From NCBI GenBank assembly GCA_050261515.1, contig JBLNDJ010000058.1, positions 62,001-126,000 on the forward strand: a stretch of 64,000 nt of DNA, read 5' to 3'. Below, piece after piece: positions 28,087 through 36,718 of this stretch. Under the pieces are notes generated by a model. That model had not been told where the DNA came from, made no database searches, and saw nothing but the letters and a program-made list of their open reading frames with translations. Made by a program: the position numbers and the translations under genes. The stretch comes from JBLNDJ01 sp050261515. GTDB lineage: Bacteria > Acidobacteriota > Terriglobia > Bryobacterales > Bryobacteraceae. Position 1 is the first letter of the stretch, and every line of letters begins with the position of its first letter.

Positions 28087-30573
28087 TCAGCGCAGCGGCT
28101 CCACCATCAGGTCCAACTGAAGTTCCAGCTTCTCCCCCGGCGCGAGCCGCCGCGGATGCGACCAGACGTCCTGCGTAACTTCACTCTCCCCCCGCTGCGA
28201 CCAGTGCAGCGCGCAGCGCGCGGCCTGCGCGGGGTCGAACGAATTCTTCACCACCAGTCCGTTGCGGCGATTGACGATGCTCCACGCGCCCGCCGGCATC
28301 GCCGTCGATTGGAACACTTCCCCGCCCTCGGGCTGCTCGCCGGCCGGCCAGAGCGTCCGCTTGACCTCCTGCCTGGCCTGCGAGAGAAACTCCACCGTGA
28401 CGTCGGGCGTGTCCATCATGCCGGGATCGATCCCGGTCGAAGCCTGAAGCTGCACGTCGAGCGGCGCCGCGCCCTCGTTCACCGCCTCAGTGCGGGTCGA
28501 GAGCACGTTCTCCGCGAGCCGCAGAGTCCGCTTCAGCCGCAGCCCGTTCTCCGCGCGCCCGGCCAGCGTCAACTCGCCTTCCGTGCCTTCCGCGGCGGTC
28601 CACTCGACCGCATACGGCTCGCGCGCATGCGCTTCCGGCCACGCGCGCAGCACGAGGCCGCCGTGGTCCGGATAGCCGGGCGACGCCGCGCTGGTGTGGA
28701 ACAGCAGGTCCGCGCCCCTCGACTTCAGGACCAGCCGCACGACGCGGCCGCCCACTCCGGGCGCGACATCCACGCGCAGGCGGTCGCTTTCGAGCGTCCG
28801 GACCGGCCACGCGCGCACGTGCCGCTCGAAATCGGCTTCGTCCTTGTCCAGTTTGACGCCTTCGCGGATCGACTGTATGCCGAAGCCCCGCAGGGCGCCC
28901 ACGAACTCCGCGAACTGCCGTTTCACGGCGTCGAGCCCGGCAGGCGCGTAAACGCCGTCGCGCACATCGAACGTCTTTGCACGCTCGAGCTTCAAATAAT
29001 CGAGCGACAGCCGCACCTTCCGCACGCGCCGGCGCGTGGCGTCGTCCTCGGCGGCGCGCTCGGCCGTGTCCAGCAGGCCCTCGGCTTCACTTACGAACGC
29101 GGCGCTGTAGATGCGCCCCGGCGGCGCGAAGATATACAGGTGCTGTTCGCGGACCTGCCTGTGCAGCAGGTCGTAGTATTCGCGCAGCGCCGGCGCCGCC
29201 TTCCCGTAAACGCCCTGTAGGAATTCATCCACCGCGTGGTTGGCGTTCGCCTTCACGTCCCACAGCAGCCGCGCCGAAACGTAGGCGCGCAGCTCGGACA
29301 TTTCGCCACCGCCGCCCGGCGGATAGGCGCCCTCGAGAAAGACCCCGACCACGCCGCGGCGGTGATACATGGGCAGGTCGGCCGCCAGTTCCTCGAAATC
29401 GGGGAACGGCGACAGGTAGTGCGCAAAGTTCGTGTTGTAGTGCCAGATGTAGAGCTGGTTCGTGATCTTCGACCAGGCCTCGAGATTCCGCATGAAATAC
29501 GCGCTGCGCGGACAGCTCTCGTACGGGTGCGCCTCGCACACGCCGATCGGGCACAGCCGTATGCGCACGTTCGGGCGCGGCCGCGCCTGCGCGGGCGGGT
29601 CTTCCGTATACCAGTAGGCCAGCGTGTCGATGAGCTTGCCCGGGTGCTTCTTTTCGATCTCCGCCGCAAGCGCGTTGACGAAGCGCAGCACCGGCCCCGA
29701 GTGCGCGCCGCCTTCTTCTTCCTCCACGCGGCGGCAGCGGTCGCACTCGCACCAGCCCGTCCAGTCGTTTTGCGAAACGGAAAAGATGCCGGCCTCGGGA
29801 TGCGTCTCGATCCACTTCTCCACCGAATCGACCGACACGCGCAGCACGTCGGGATTCGTCAGGCAGAGCTGCCCGCGCCCAACGCGGCGCTCGCCGTCGA
29901 TGAGCGAAAAGTACTCGGGATGCTGCGCGAAGTATTTCTCCGGCGGCACCATCTCGTAGAACGAATGCACGAACGGGTAATACGCCATGCGCCCGCCGGC
30001 CGATTCGTCCAGCCGCATGAAGTTCCCGTTCTGCCGGTTCCGCGCGGCCCAGTCTGTGTCCCAGGCTTCGCTGAAATACGGCTCGCGGTACTCGAACGAC
30101 GGCTTCTGTGTTTCGTCAAGTTGCGGAAGCGGAACGTCGTCGAGCCTCGGGATGCGACTCACCTCCGGCGTGAACCAGCGGCAGCCGAGCTTTTCAAGAA
30201 ACGCGTAGACGCCGTACATCGTGCCGCGCTCGCGGCCGCCGGCGATCGCCAGATCGCGCCCCAGCGTCTTCAGCGCGAACCCCTCGGGCCCGAGCTGCGC
30301 GAAGTCGATGCCCGCGCGGCGGCGGTCGAGCTCCCGGCTGCGCCCCACCAGAATCAGCGGCCCGCGCCCGGCTTTATCGTCGGTGACAACGGGCAGGCGA
30401 GCGCCCGAAATCTTTTCGAGGAAACTCTGCAATTCGGCGGCGGCGCGCCGCTCCGAAGGCGAAGCCTGCGCGGAGACGCAGATGGAGTACACGGATTTCC
30501 CGCGCGTGGCCAGCGGCCCGGTAGCGGCATGGGAAAAGGTTGCTGCGGCGAGTAGAACGAGGAGGAGTCTCAT
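28087..30573 (-). CDS. DUF4838-domain exported protein, glycosidase-like
   Basis: An 828-residue exported protein (signal MRLLLVLLAAATFSHA). The N-terminal part resembles the accessory domain before GH20/GH67-type barrels (AAAELQSFLEKISGA, YGVYAFLEKLGCRWF). The central DUF4838 barrel contains SVSQNDWTGWCECDRC and LDTLAYWYTEDPP-like strands; a beta-rich C-terminal domain follows. The family is linked to glycan breakdown, but its substrate is unknown. The ATG at 30573 begins at the signal peptide; an in-frame GTG two codons upstream is possible. Likely co-transcribed with the M13 peptidase. Confidence 0.86.
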   Translation of the reverse strand: MRLLLVLLAAATFSHAATGPLATRGKSVYSICVSAQASPSERRAAAELQSFLEKISGARLPVVTDDKAGRGPLILVGRSRELDRRRAGIDFAQLGPEGFALKTLGRDLAIAGGRERGTMYGVYAFLEKLGCRWFTPEVSRIPRLDDVPLPQLDETQKPSFEYREPYFSEAWDTDWAARNRQNGNFMRLDESAGGRMAYYPFVHSFYEMVPPEKYFAQHPEYFSLIDGERRVGRGQLCLTNPDVLRVSVDSVEKWIETHPEAGIFSVSQNDWTGWCECDRCRRVEEEEGGAHSGPVLRFVNALAAEIEKKHPGKLIDTLAYWYTEDPPAQARPRPNVRIRLCPIGVCEAHPYESCPRSAYFMRNLEAWSKITNQLYIWHYNTNFAHYLSPFPDFEELAADLPMYHRRGVVGVFLEGAYPPGGGGEMSELRAYVSARLLWDVKANANHAVDEFLQGVYGKAAPALREYYDLLHRQVREQHLYIFAPPGRIYSAAFVSEAEGLLDTAERAAEDDATRRRVRKVRLSLDYLKLERAKTFDVRDGVYAPAGLDAVKRQFAEFVGALRGFGIQSIREGVKLDKDEADFERHVRAWPVRTLESDRLRVDVAPGVGGRVVRLVLKSRGADLLFHTSAASPGYPDHGGLVLRAWPEAHAREPYAVEWTAAEGTEGELTLAGRAENGLRLKRTLRLAENVLSTRTEAVNEGAAPLDVQLQASTGIDPGMMDTPDVTVEFLSQARQEVKRTLWPAGEQPEGGEVFQSTAMPAGAWSIVNRRNGLVVKNSFDPAQAARCALHWSQRGESEVTQDVWSHPRRLAPGEKLELQLDLMVEPLR

Positions 30574-30621
30574 CGGCACGCTCTCAGGGGATTATCCCGC
30601 GAAAGCAACCGTCCGGCGTAG

Positions 30622-30641
30622 GGCGGACCCCCTGGTCCGCG
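30622..30641. repeat. Palindromic repeat GCGGACC-CCCT-GGTCCGC (copy 1)
   Basis: A seven-base-pair perfect stem with a four-base loop lies in the gap between the DUF4838 start and the end of the methyltransferase gene. A close relative is at 35263-35282. Both are preceded by GGG and followed by GGCC-type sequence, which marks a dispersed repeat family. Confidence 0.6.
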
Positions 30642-30659
30642 GCCGGCCCCTCGCCCGGC

Positions 30660-31229
30660 TCAAATCGGACCAATGTTCGTGAGGACCGCCGTATGATACC
30701 GCCTGAACCCGGGCCGCTCCACGGGATTGAGCCCGGCCCCGGCGGCCGCATCGAGCTCGGCCTGAAACGCGGCATCGCCGACATGCCCCTTGGGCTCGAG
30801 GAACACCACGCGGCCCCCCGGCTTCAGCGCGCGCGCCAGATCCATGAAGAAAGCTCCAGGATCCGGGACTTCGTGCACCACGGCGCACGCAATCGCGAGA
30901 TCGGCCTGGCCGGCCAGGTCATCGAGCGCGAGCGAATCCGTCCGCGCCAGCCGGGTTTCGATGCGCCCGCCCAGGCCCGCCTTTTCCGCGCGCCGTTTCA
31001 ACCGGTCGAGCATCCGCCGCTGCACATCGGACGCCACCACGCGGCCCGACGGCCCCACCCGCCGCGCGAGTTCCAGCGTGTAAAACCCCATACCCGGGCC
31101 CGGCTCGACCACCGTCATCCCCTCGCGAGCGTAGGAAACAACTGTTTCGAACGAATCGTCGAACCACCGCCGCACCGGGCTGGCAAGCACGTACCCCAGC
31201 CACCACGGACAGACCCGATGCTGTGCCAT
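30660..31229 (-). CDS. Class I SAM-dependent methyltransferase
   Basis: A 189-residue Rossmann-fold methyltransferase. The SAM-binding motif I reads VVEPGPGMGFYT (about 40-51), the acidic end of strand 2 is in VASDVQ, and motif III is LKPGGRVVFLEPKG. The N-terminal CPWWLGYVLASPVRRW is typical of a group of small methyltransferases of unknown substrate. It is divergent from the nitric oxide reductase gene, 110 bases away. Confidence 0.87.
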   Translation of the reverse strand: MAQHRVCPWWLGYVLASPVRRWFDDSFETVVSYAREGMTVVEPGPGMGFYTLELARRVGPSGRVVASDVQRRMLDRLKRRAEKAGLGGRIETRLARTDSLALDDLAGQADLAIACAVVHEVPDPGAFFMDLARALKPGGRVVFLEPKGHVGDAAFQAELDAAAGAGLNPVERPGFRRYHTAVLTNIGPI

Positions 31230-31287
31230 GTCAGTTCCCCAGCTTACTCCGCCCCGGCGGGACTTTCTTTCCCTGCCGGCCGAGCAG

Positions 31288-31303
31288 TGTGACCAAAGTC
31301 ATA
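31288..31303. promoter_or_regulatory. CRP/FNR-family-like operator upstream of norZ
   Basis: The palindrome TGTGACCAAAGTCATA contains TGAC-N4-GTCA and the half-site pattern TGTGA-N6-TCA of CRP/FNR-family regulators. Its centre is about 44 bases before the norZ ATG, in the gap shared with the divergent methyltransferase. Members such as Fnr, Dnr and NnrR control NO reductase genes elsewhere. Confidence 0.5.
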
Positions 31304-31339
31304 TTGCTTCCCGGCCGCCTTCCTTAACCTGGGAGAGGT

Positions 31340-33652
31340 ATGGCGGACAAACATTCTCACTCTGGATTCTGGAAGCACGGCTTATTGCTTACGCTGCTGT
31401 TCGGCTTCACGGTCATGATCACCGGCGGCATGGCAATGTGGCGCAGCAAAGCGCCCGTGCCGCGCGCCGTGACCGGCCCTACCGGCCGCGTTCTATTCAC
31501 CTCTGACGATATACAGGCCGGACAGGACCTGTTCCGCAAGCGCGATCTCATGAACTACGGCTCCGTGCTCGGCCATGGCGCCTACCTGGGCCCCGACTAC
31601 ACGGCCGACGCACTGCACGTCATGACCGAAGCCATGCGGGCCCACCGCAGCGGCGGCGCCTATGCGACACTCGGCGCCGGCGCAAAGGCCGCCATCGACG
31701 CCGAAGTCGCCGCCGAACTGAAACAGAACCGCTACCAGGAGGCCGGAGGCGTCCTCGCGTTCACCGAAGGCCAGACCGAAGGCTGGAACGCCGTCGTGCG
31801 GCACTACAACGCCGTGTTCTCCGGAGCCGACGGAAGCCGCGCGCTCAATAAGGGCGCGCTGCTGCCCGAGACCGAAGGCGGCGGCCAGGCGCAACTCGAT
31901 GCGAACGCCGCCCGCCAGCTCGCTGCATTCTTCACCTGGACGGCGTGGCTCTCCGCCGCCAACCGCCCCGGTGAGGAGCACTCCTATACGAACAACTGGC
32001 CCTTCGACAAAGCCGCGGGCAACGGCGTAACAGCCTCGTCGATGATGTGGTCCGCCGCCAGTGTCTCCGGGCTCCTGCTCTTCCTGGCCCTCGTCCTCTA
32101 CGTGCAGCACCGTTACCGGCTCACGGCGGACGGCGTCGAAGGCGGCCGTATGAGTTGGGCCGCCGCGCGCCCCGCTCCGACGCCCTCCCAGCGCGCAACG
32201 GCCAAATTCTTCGCCGTCGCCGCACTGCTCTTCCTGGTCCAAAGCCTGCTCGGCGGCAAGATGGCGCACGACTACGCCGACCCCGGCAGCTTCTTCGGCC
32301 TCTCCATCTCGACCCTGCTGCCGTTCAACCTCGCGCGCACCTGGCACCTGCAACTCGCCATCTTCTGGATCGCCACGGCGTGGCTCGGCATGGGCATCTT
32401 CATCGCGCCCCTGGTCAGCGGCCGTGAGCCGCGCGGCCAGAAGCACCTGGTCAACATTCTGTTCGGCGCGCTCCTGATCGTGGTCACCGGCAGCCTCGCC
32501 GGCGAGTGGCTGTCCGTCAAAGGCTACCTCGGGAACCTCTGGTGGTGGCTCGGGACGCAGGGCTGGGAGTACCTCGAGCTCGGCCGCCTCTGGATGGTCC
32601 TGCTCATCGCGGGCATGGGCATATGGCTGTTCATCGTGTTCCGCGGCCTGCGCGCCGCTCTTAAAGCTGAGACCGACCGCGGCGGCCTCACGCACCTGCT
32701 CCTCTACTCCTCCGCCGCAATCCCGGTGTTCTACTGCTTCGGCCTGATGGTCAACCGCGGCTCGCACCTCACCATGGCCGACTACTGGCGCTGGTGGCTG
32801 ATCCACCTGTGGGTCGAGGGAATGTTCGAGGTCTTCGCCGTCGTGGTGATCGGCTTTCTGATGGTGAAACTCGGCCTGCTCACGGCGCGCTCCACGCTGC
32901 GGGCCACGTACTTCCAGCTGATCATCCTGCTCGGCAGCGGCATCATCGGCACCGGGCATCACTACTACTGGATCGGCGCCAACGAAGCCTGGATCGCGCT
33001 CGGCGCCGTCTTCTCCGCGCTCGAAGTGATCCCGCTGTCGCTCCTGATGGTAGAGGCCTACGGCCAATACCGCGTCATCCGCGAGGGCGGCATCGAGTTC
33101 CCCTACAAGGCGTCCTTCTGGTTCCTGGTCGCCACCGCGTTCTGGAACCTGTTCGGCGCGGGCGTGCTCGGGTTCCTCATCAACCTGCCGTTCGTGAGCT
33201 ACTTCGAGCACGGCTCGTTCCTGACGGCCGCGCACGGTCACGGCGCGCTGATGGGAGTCTACGGAATGCTGGCCATCGCGCTCGCGCTCTACTCGCTGCG
33301 CGACCTGGTCGAACCGCGCCACTGGAAAGAGAAGTGGATCATGGTGGGCTTCTGGGCGCTGAACATCGGCCTGGTCGGGATGATCGCCCTGACGCTCGTC
33401 CCGGTCGGCGTGATGCAGGCCGTCGAATCGTTCCGCAACGGCTTCTGGTCGGCGCGGGCGTGGGAGTTCTACCAGCAGCCGGCGGTGAACCGCCTGCTGT
33501 GGCTGCGCATCATCCCGGACACCGTGTTCATCGCGCTCGGCGTCGTGCCGATCACCGCGGCCATCGTCTGGGGAGCGCTGCACATGCGGAAGCCGGGGGC
33601 GGACACCGGTCGCCCGGCCCGCCCGCTCGAAGTCGAGATCGCGCAAAAGTAA
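31340..33652 (+). CDS. norZ: Quinol-dependent nitric oxide reductase (qNOR)
   Basis: A 770-residue single-chain qNOR reducing NO to nitrous oxide with quinol. An N-terminal helix (about 12-34) is followed by a periplasmic cytochrome-c-like domain lacking a CxxCH heme site, then the NorB-like domain with about 13 helices. Metal-binding histidines lie in RTWHLQLAIFW, GTGHHYYWIG and TAAHGHGALMGVYGM. The absence of the heme c motif separates it from the NorC-dependent type. GGGAGAGG lies just before the ATG. It works alone, for NO detoxification or partial denitrification. A hairpin follows the stop. Confidence 0.97.
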   Translation: MADKHSHSGFWKHGLLLTLLFGFTVMITGGMAMWRSKAPVPRAVTGPTGRVLFTSDDIQAGQDLFRKRDLMNYGSVLGHGAYLGPDYTADALHVMTEAMRAHRSGGAYATLGAGAKAAIDAEVAAELKQNRYQEAGGVLAFTEGQTEGWNAVVRHYNAVFSGADGSRALNKGALLPETEGGGQAQLDANAARQLAAFFTWTAWLSAANRPGEEHSYTNNWPFDKAAGNGVTASSMMWSAASVSGLLLFLALVLYVQHRYRLTADGVEGGRMSWAAARPAPTPSQRATAKFFAVAALLFLVQSLLGGKMAHDYADPGSFFGLSISTLLPFNLARTWHLQLAIFWIATAWLGMGIFIAPLVSGREPRGQKHLVNILFGALLIVVTGSLAGEWLSVKGYLGNLWWWLGTQGWEYLELGRLWMVLLIAGMGIWLFIVFRGLRAALKAETDRGGLTHLLLYSSAAIPVFYCFGLMVNRGSHLTMADYWRWWLIHLWVEGMFEVFAVVVIGFLMVKLGLLTARSTLRATYFQLIILLGSGIIGTGHHYYWIGANEAWIALGAVFSALEVIPLSLLMVEAYGQYRVIREGGIEFPYKASFWFLVATAFWNLFGAGVLGFLINLPFVSYFEHGSFLTAAHGHGALMGVYGMLAIALALYSLRDLVEPRHWKEKWIMVGFWALNIGLVGMIALTLVPVGVMQAVESFRNGFWSARAWEFYQQPAVNRLLWLRIIPDTVFIALGVVPITAAIVWGALHMRKPGADTGRPARPLEVEIAQK

Positions 33653-33663
33653 CGCGAAGTGAG

Positions 33664-33686
33664 CGGGGCAGGCCCGGCCTGCCCCG
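33664..33686. terminator. Strong hairpin between norZ and a convergent gene
   Basis: A perfect ten-base-pair stem (CGGGGCAGGC / GCCTGCCCCG) with loop CCG fills the 38-base gap between two convergent stops. No T-run follows on either strand, so it could be a bidirectional terminator or a repeat element. Confidence 0.5.
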
Positions 33687-33690
33687 CGAC

Positions 33691-34005
33691 TCAGAAATCC
33701 GAAGGCCTCCCCGAGACCACATCGACCCGCTCCCACTTGTGACGCACGGCATACCAGCAAGGCACGGCCCCGAGCTGCGGAAACAGCGAATGGGAGCACT
33801 TCCGCGTCCCAGGGTCGTCGTACATATACTCCGTCTTCCGGTTCTTCAGCGTGACAGCGTAATACCGCTGCACCGCCACGTCTGAGAACTGCTCGCGGTT
33901 TCCCGGAAGCCGGTACCGGATCGACACGTAGTCCCCCACGTACAAAGCCCCGGCGGCCACGATCACCGCCGCCGCAATCCGCTTCCAAAGCCTCACGTCC
34001 TTCAT
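33691..34005 (-). CDS. Small anchored protein, unknown function
   Basis: A 104-residue protein with one N-terminal membrane helix (RIAAAVIVAAGALYVGDYVS) and an exported soluble part of about 75 residues containing AVQRYYAVTLKNRKTEY and two cysteines (RKCSH, VPCWY) that could form a disulfide. I do not recognise the family. The ATG at 34005 puts the helix at the usual distance. Convergent with norZ and divergent from the CE15 gene. Confidence 0.7.
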   Translation of the reverse strand: MKDVRLWKRIAAAVIVAAGALYVGDYVSIRYRLPGNREQFSDVAVQRYYAVTLKNRKTEYMYDDPGTRKCSHSLFPQLGAVPCWYAVRHKWERVDVVSGRPSDF

Positions 34006-34037
34006 CCTACGCTCCGGACCGAGGTATCGTGGATTGC

Positions 34038-35297
34038 ATGCGATGGCTGATTCTATTGGCCGCCTCGGCTTGCGCGGCCCAGCAGGCGGACGTGAATTAC
34101 GACGAAGCGAAAGTCCCGCCATACACGCTCCCCGACCCGCTCCTCATGGCGAACGGCGAACGGGTGACCAACGCCCGCGCCTGGTTCGAGAACCGCCGTC
34201 CGGAGATCCTCCGCCTGTTTGAAACGAACGTCTACGGCCGCAGCCCGCGCCGCGCGGGCGGAATGCGTTCGAAGGTCACCTCAGCCGACGTCCACGCCTT
34301 CAACGCAAAGGCCATCCGCAAAGAAGTTTCCATCTACTTCTCCGACGACGACGCGGGCCCGCGCATGGACCTGCTCCTCTACGTGCCCAAGGCCGCGCCG
34401 AAACCCGTCCCCGTGTTCCTCGGCTTGAACTTCGGAGGCAACCAGACCGTCGCGAACGACCCCGGCATCACGATGAGCGAAGCCTGGATGCGAGACGGGC
34501 CCGGCGTAACCGATCACCGCGCCACCGAAGCCACGCGCGGCTCCGCGGCCGGCCGCTGGCCCATCGAAAAGATCCTCGACCGCGGCTATGCCGTCGCGAC
34601 CGCCTACTACGGCGACCTCGACCCGGACTACGACGACGGCTTCGCCAACGGCGTCCACCCGTTGTTCTACCGCCGCGGCCAGACCCGCCCGGATGCCGAT
34701 GAGTGGGGCGCGATCGGAGCTTGGGCCTGGGGCCTGAGCCGCGCGCTCGACTATCTCGAAACCGACCGGGACGTGGACCCGAAGCGTGTCGCCGTCATCG
34801 GCCATTCGCGGCTCGGCAAAACCGCGCTCTGGGCCGGCGCGCAGGACCAGCGCTTCGCGCTCGTCGTCTCGAACGACTCCGGCGAAGGCGGCGCCGCTCT
34901 CAGCCGCCGCTGGTTCGGCGAAACCGTCAAGGCGCTCAACACATCCTTCCCCCACTGGTTCTGCGCGAACTACAGGAAGTTCAGTAACGACGTGAACGCG
35001 CTTCCTGTCGATCAGCACGAACTCATCGCGCTCATCGCACCACGTCCCGTTTACATCGCCAGCGCGGCTGAGGATTTATGGGCCGATCCGAAGGGAGAGT
35101 TCCTGGCTGCGAAGGCCGCCGAACCCGTCTACAAGCTCCTGGGAGCCGGCGGACTGGGAGCCTCCATCGGCTACCATGTAAGGCCCGGCAAGCACGACAT
35201 CACGGAATACGACTGGGATCGCTACCTGACCTTCGCCGACAACCACCTGAAGAAACGGGTCGGGCGGACACCCCGGTCCGCCGGCCGGACTAACTAG
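34038..35297 (+). CDS. CE15-family (glucuronoyl esterase-like) exported esterase
   Basis: A 419-residue alpha/beta hydrolase with a signal peptide (MRWLILLAASACAAQQ). The nucleophile is in VIGHSRLGKTALW (Ser about 256), a Glu is in NDSGEGG (about 282) and the catalytic His in GKHDITEYDW (about 384). Fungal CE15 has GCSRxGK; here the Cys is His, as in several bacterial members. The family cleaves ester bonds between lignin and glucuronic acid on xylan. The last 15 residues are encoded by a palindromic repeat and are probably not functional. An in-frame GTG lies three codons upstream of the chosen ATG. Confidence 0.92.
   Translation: MRWLILLAASACAAQQADVNYDEAKVPPYTLPDPLLMANGERVTNARAWFENRRPEILRLFETNVYGRSPRRAGGMRSKVTSADVHAFNAKAIRKEVSIYFSDDDAGPRMDLLLYVPKAAPKPVPVFLGLNFGGNQTVANDPGITMSEAWMRDGPGVTDHRATEATRGSAAGRWPIEKILDRGYAVATAYYGDLDPDYDDGFANGVHPLFYRRGQTRPDADEWGAIGAWAWGLSRALDYLETDRDVDPKRVAVIGHSRLGKTALWAGAQDQRFALVVSNDSGEGGAALSRRWFGETVKALNTSFPHWFCANYRKFSNDVNALPVDQHELIALIAPRPVYIASAAEDLWADPKGEFLAAKAAEPVYKLLGAGGLGASIGYHVRPGKHDITEYDWDRYLTFADNHLKKRVGRTPRSAGRTN
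35263..35282. repeat. Palindromic repeat GGCGGAC-ACCCCG-GTCCGCC (copy 2)
   Basis: A seven-base-pair stem with a six-base loop, related to the copy at 30622-30641. It lies inside the CE15 gene and encodes part of GRTPRSAGR at the protein end. It may also serve as transcript end structure. Confidence 0.6.
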
Positions 35298-35302
35298 GGT
35301 TG

Positions 35303-35596
35303 TTACGGCTCCTGAATCGCCTGATCCAGCAGCAACCGGAACTCCTGGCTCTTCGCCTCGACGCGTTGCTTGAGCTGGCTCAGCTCCCCTTCCAGCCCGC
35401 GCAGCCTGTCCGCCAGATGCAGACACGCCAGCACCGCGACCCGTAGCGAGTCGGCGCTGGCGGACCGCGCCGCGATGGCATTCATGAGTTCATCGACGCT
35501 GTCCGCCAGTTCCTGAACTTCACGCTCGTTGCCGGCCGTACGAAGAGTGTAGGTCTGGTGGAAGATCGTGACCTGAACGGACTGTTTTTGGTCCAC
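35303..35596 (-). CDS. zapA: Cell division protein ZapA
   Basis: A 97-residue ZapA: an N-terminal beta domain (VQVTIFHQTYTLRT), the family's REVQELADSVDELMNAI helix and a C-terminal coiled coil (about 55-95). ZapA bundles FtsZ filaments at the division site. It lies 11 bases after a ZapB-like coiled-coil gene, so the two are an operon pair, downstream of rplT. Confidence 0.93.
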   Translation of the reverse strand: MDQKQSVQVTIFHQTYTLRTAGNEREVQELADSVDELMNAIAARSASADSLRVAVLACLHLADRLRGLEGELSQLKQRVEAKSQEFRLLLDQAIQEP

Positions 35597-35607
35597 GGTG
35601 CAGCCCG

Positions 35608-35871
35608 CTAGCCGGCGCTGAGCGAATCGATTTGAGTGAGAAGCTTCTCGATCCGGCTGCGCACCTGCTTGCGCTCGGCGCGCACGGATTCGAGCTCGCG
35701 CGAGAGCTGCGCTGCCTCCTCGCGCGCGGAAGCCGCATCGGCCACCGCCCGGTCGCGCTCGGCCGCCGCAGCGTCCTTCTCGCGGCGCAGGCGCTCCACC
35801 AGATCGATCGCCTGGCGGATGCGTTCCTCGAGCGTGGCCAACGAATCGACCTGGTCTTCGAGGAGTTCCAT
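35608..35871 (-). CDS. ZapB-like coiled-coil protein
   Basis: An 87-residue protein that is one continuous coiled coil (LEDQVDSLATLEERIRQAID onward), rich in Glu, Arg and Ala, and ends LTQIDSLSAG. Length, composition and the place directly before zapA suggest a partner of ZapA like ZapB, but sequence alone does not prove this. The ATG at 35871 is only four bases past the rplT stop. Confidence 0.75.
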   Translation of the reverse strand: MELLEDQVDSLATLEERIRQAIDLVERLRREKDAAAAERDRAVADAASAREEAAQLSRELESVRAERKQVRSRIEKLLTQIDSLSAG

Positions 35872-35875
35872 GGGA

Positions 35876-36238
35876 TCAGCCTTTCGCGAGCGCTGCCTTC
35901 GACTGCTCGACGAGCTGCCGGAAGCCGGCCTGGTCATCGACGGCCACGATGGCGAGCATCTTCCGGTTCAGGTCGATGCCGCCCTTTTTCAGCCCGTCGA
36001 TGAACTTGCTGTAGGAAATCCCGGACTCGCGGCACGCGGCGTTGATACGCGTGATCCACAGCGCACGGAAATCCCGTTTCTTCTGCCTCCGGCCGACGTA
36101 CGCATAGACACCGGCTTTTTCGACGGCTTCCTGCGCAGACCGGTTCAGCTTGCTCTTAGTAAGAAAGTAGCCGGATGCGGCTTTGAGGGTCTTGGTCCTG
36201 TATTGCTTGCGCTTGGGACCTCGTTTAACTCTAGGCAC
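35876..36238 (-). CDS. rplT: Ribosomal protein L20
   Basis: A 120-residue L20 of the large subunit. It starts MPRVKRGPKRK, has the conserved core YVGRRQKKRDFRALWITRIN (about 47-66) and SYSKFIDGLKKGGIDLNRKM. The basic N-terminal arm binds 23S RNA during assembly. It is 90 bases downstream of rpmI. No infC is next to them; the upstream neighbour is on the other strand. Confidence 0.97.
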   Translation of the reverse strand: MPRVKRGPKRKQYRTKTLKAASGYFLTKSKLNRSAQEAVEKAGVYAYVGRRQKKRDFRALWITRINAACRESGISYSKFIDGLKKGGIDLNRKMLAIVAVDDQAGFRQLVEQSKAALAKG

Positions 36239-36328
36239 GTTTTCCTCCTTGTCTAGTGGCGGCCCTCAGGGGCCAGTGAGGCGAAACGGGTACGTGCCCC
36301 GCACTCCGTTCGCGCTCGGGTTTTTCCC

Positions 36329-36523
36329 TTAATAGGGGAGCATTTCCTTCACGCCTGGCGCGTCGGCCGGATCGACCACAACGCTTTTGACGAGCTTGCG
36401 TTTCCGCGACCGCGCCTTCGACGTCAGGATGTGGCGGGCAAACGCATGATGGCGGACGAGTTTCCCCGTCCCGGTTTTCTTGAAGCGCTTGGCCGCGCCC
36501 CTATGCGATTTCAGTTTCGGCAT
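36329..36523 (-). CDS. rpmI: Ribosomal protein L35
   Basis: A 64-residue L35, with MPKLKSHRGAAKRFKKTGTG at the start and HILTSKARSRKRKL in the middle. It is the first gene of the rpmI-rplT-zapB-like-zapA group. An extended -10-like element lies about 55 bases upstream. Confidence 0.97.
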   Translation of the reverse strand: MPKLKSHRGAAKRFKKTGTGKLVRHHAFARHILTSKARSRKRKLVKSVVVDPADAPGVKEMLPY

Positions 36524-36575
36524 GGGTTTTCCTGGAATTCGTTCGGACAGACATCTACTGCCTGGGAACTTTCAT

Positions 36576-36581
36576 AGTATA
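36576..36581 (-). promoter_or_regulatory. Candidate -10 for rpmI
   Basis: On the minus strand this reads TATACT, preceded by TGC, which makes an extended -10 element. It sits about 53 bases before the rpmI ATG. No clear -35 is seen. Confidence 0.4.
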
Positions 36582-36666
36582 GCAGAGCGCGGCCGCTTTT
36601 CAGGGACAGCGGGCGCGATGGGATAATCGAATTATCGTCATCTGAAGGCCACGCCCTTCACCCACC

Positions 36667-36715
36667 CCGGGGACGACATCCGGGACGGCCCGGTCCTTTC
36701 ATCGCGAGGAGGGCC
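36667..36715 (+). promoter_or_regulatory. Candidate guanidine-II (mini-ykkC-like) riboswitch with ribosome-site hairpin
   Basis: Two ACGR loops lie in tandem before the guanidinium exporter: ACGA (36673-36676) flanked by GGGG and CATCC, and ACGG (36685-36688) in the perfect five-pair stem CCGGG/CCCGG (36680-36693). Bases 36687-36697 (GGCCCGGTCCT) can instead pair with AGGAGGGCC (36707-36715), which holds the ribosome site. The second ligand-type hairpin and the masking hairpin exclude each other. The first hairpin is imperfect and has almost no linker to the second, so this is a degenerate fit. Confidence 0.45.
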
Positions 36716-36718
36716 GAT

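Noticed and set aside
31228..31506. Plus-strand frame overlapping the norZ start
   Set aside because: It is out of frame with norZ, covers the norZ leader and palindrome, and shows no protein-like pattern.
35297..35303. 6S RNA next to zapA
   Set aside because: Only five bases separate zapA from the CE15 gene, so there is no room.
36600..36718. Guanidine-I or guanidine-III riboswitch before gdx
   Set aside because: Their conserved cores are absent; only the ACGR-loop hairpins of the class II type are seen.
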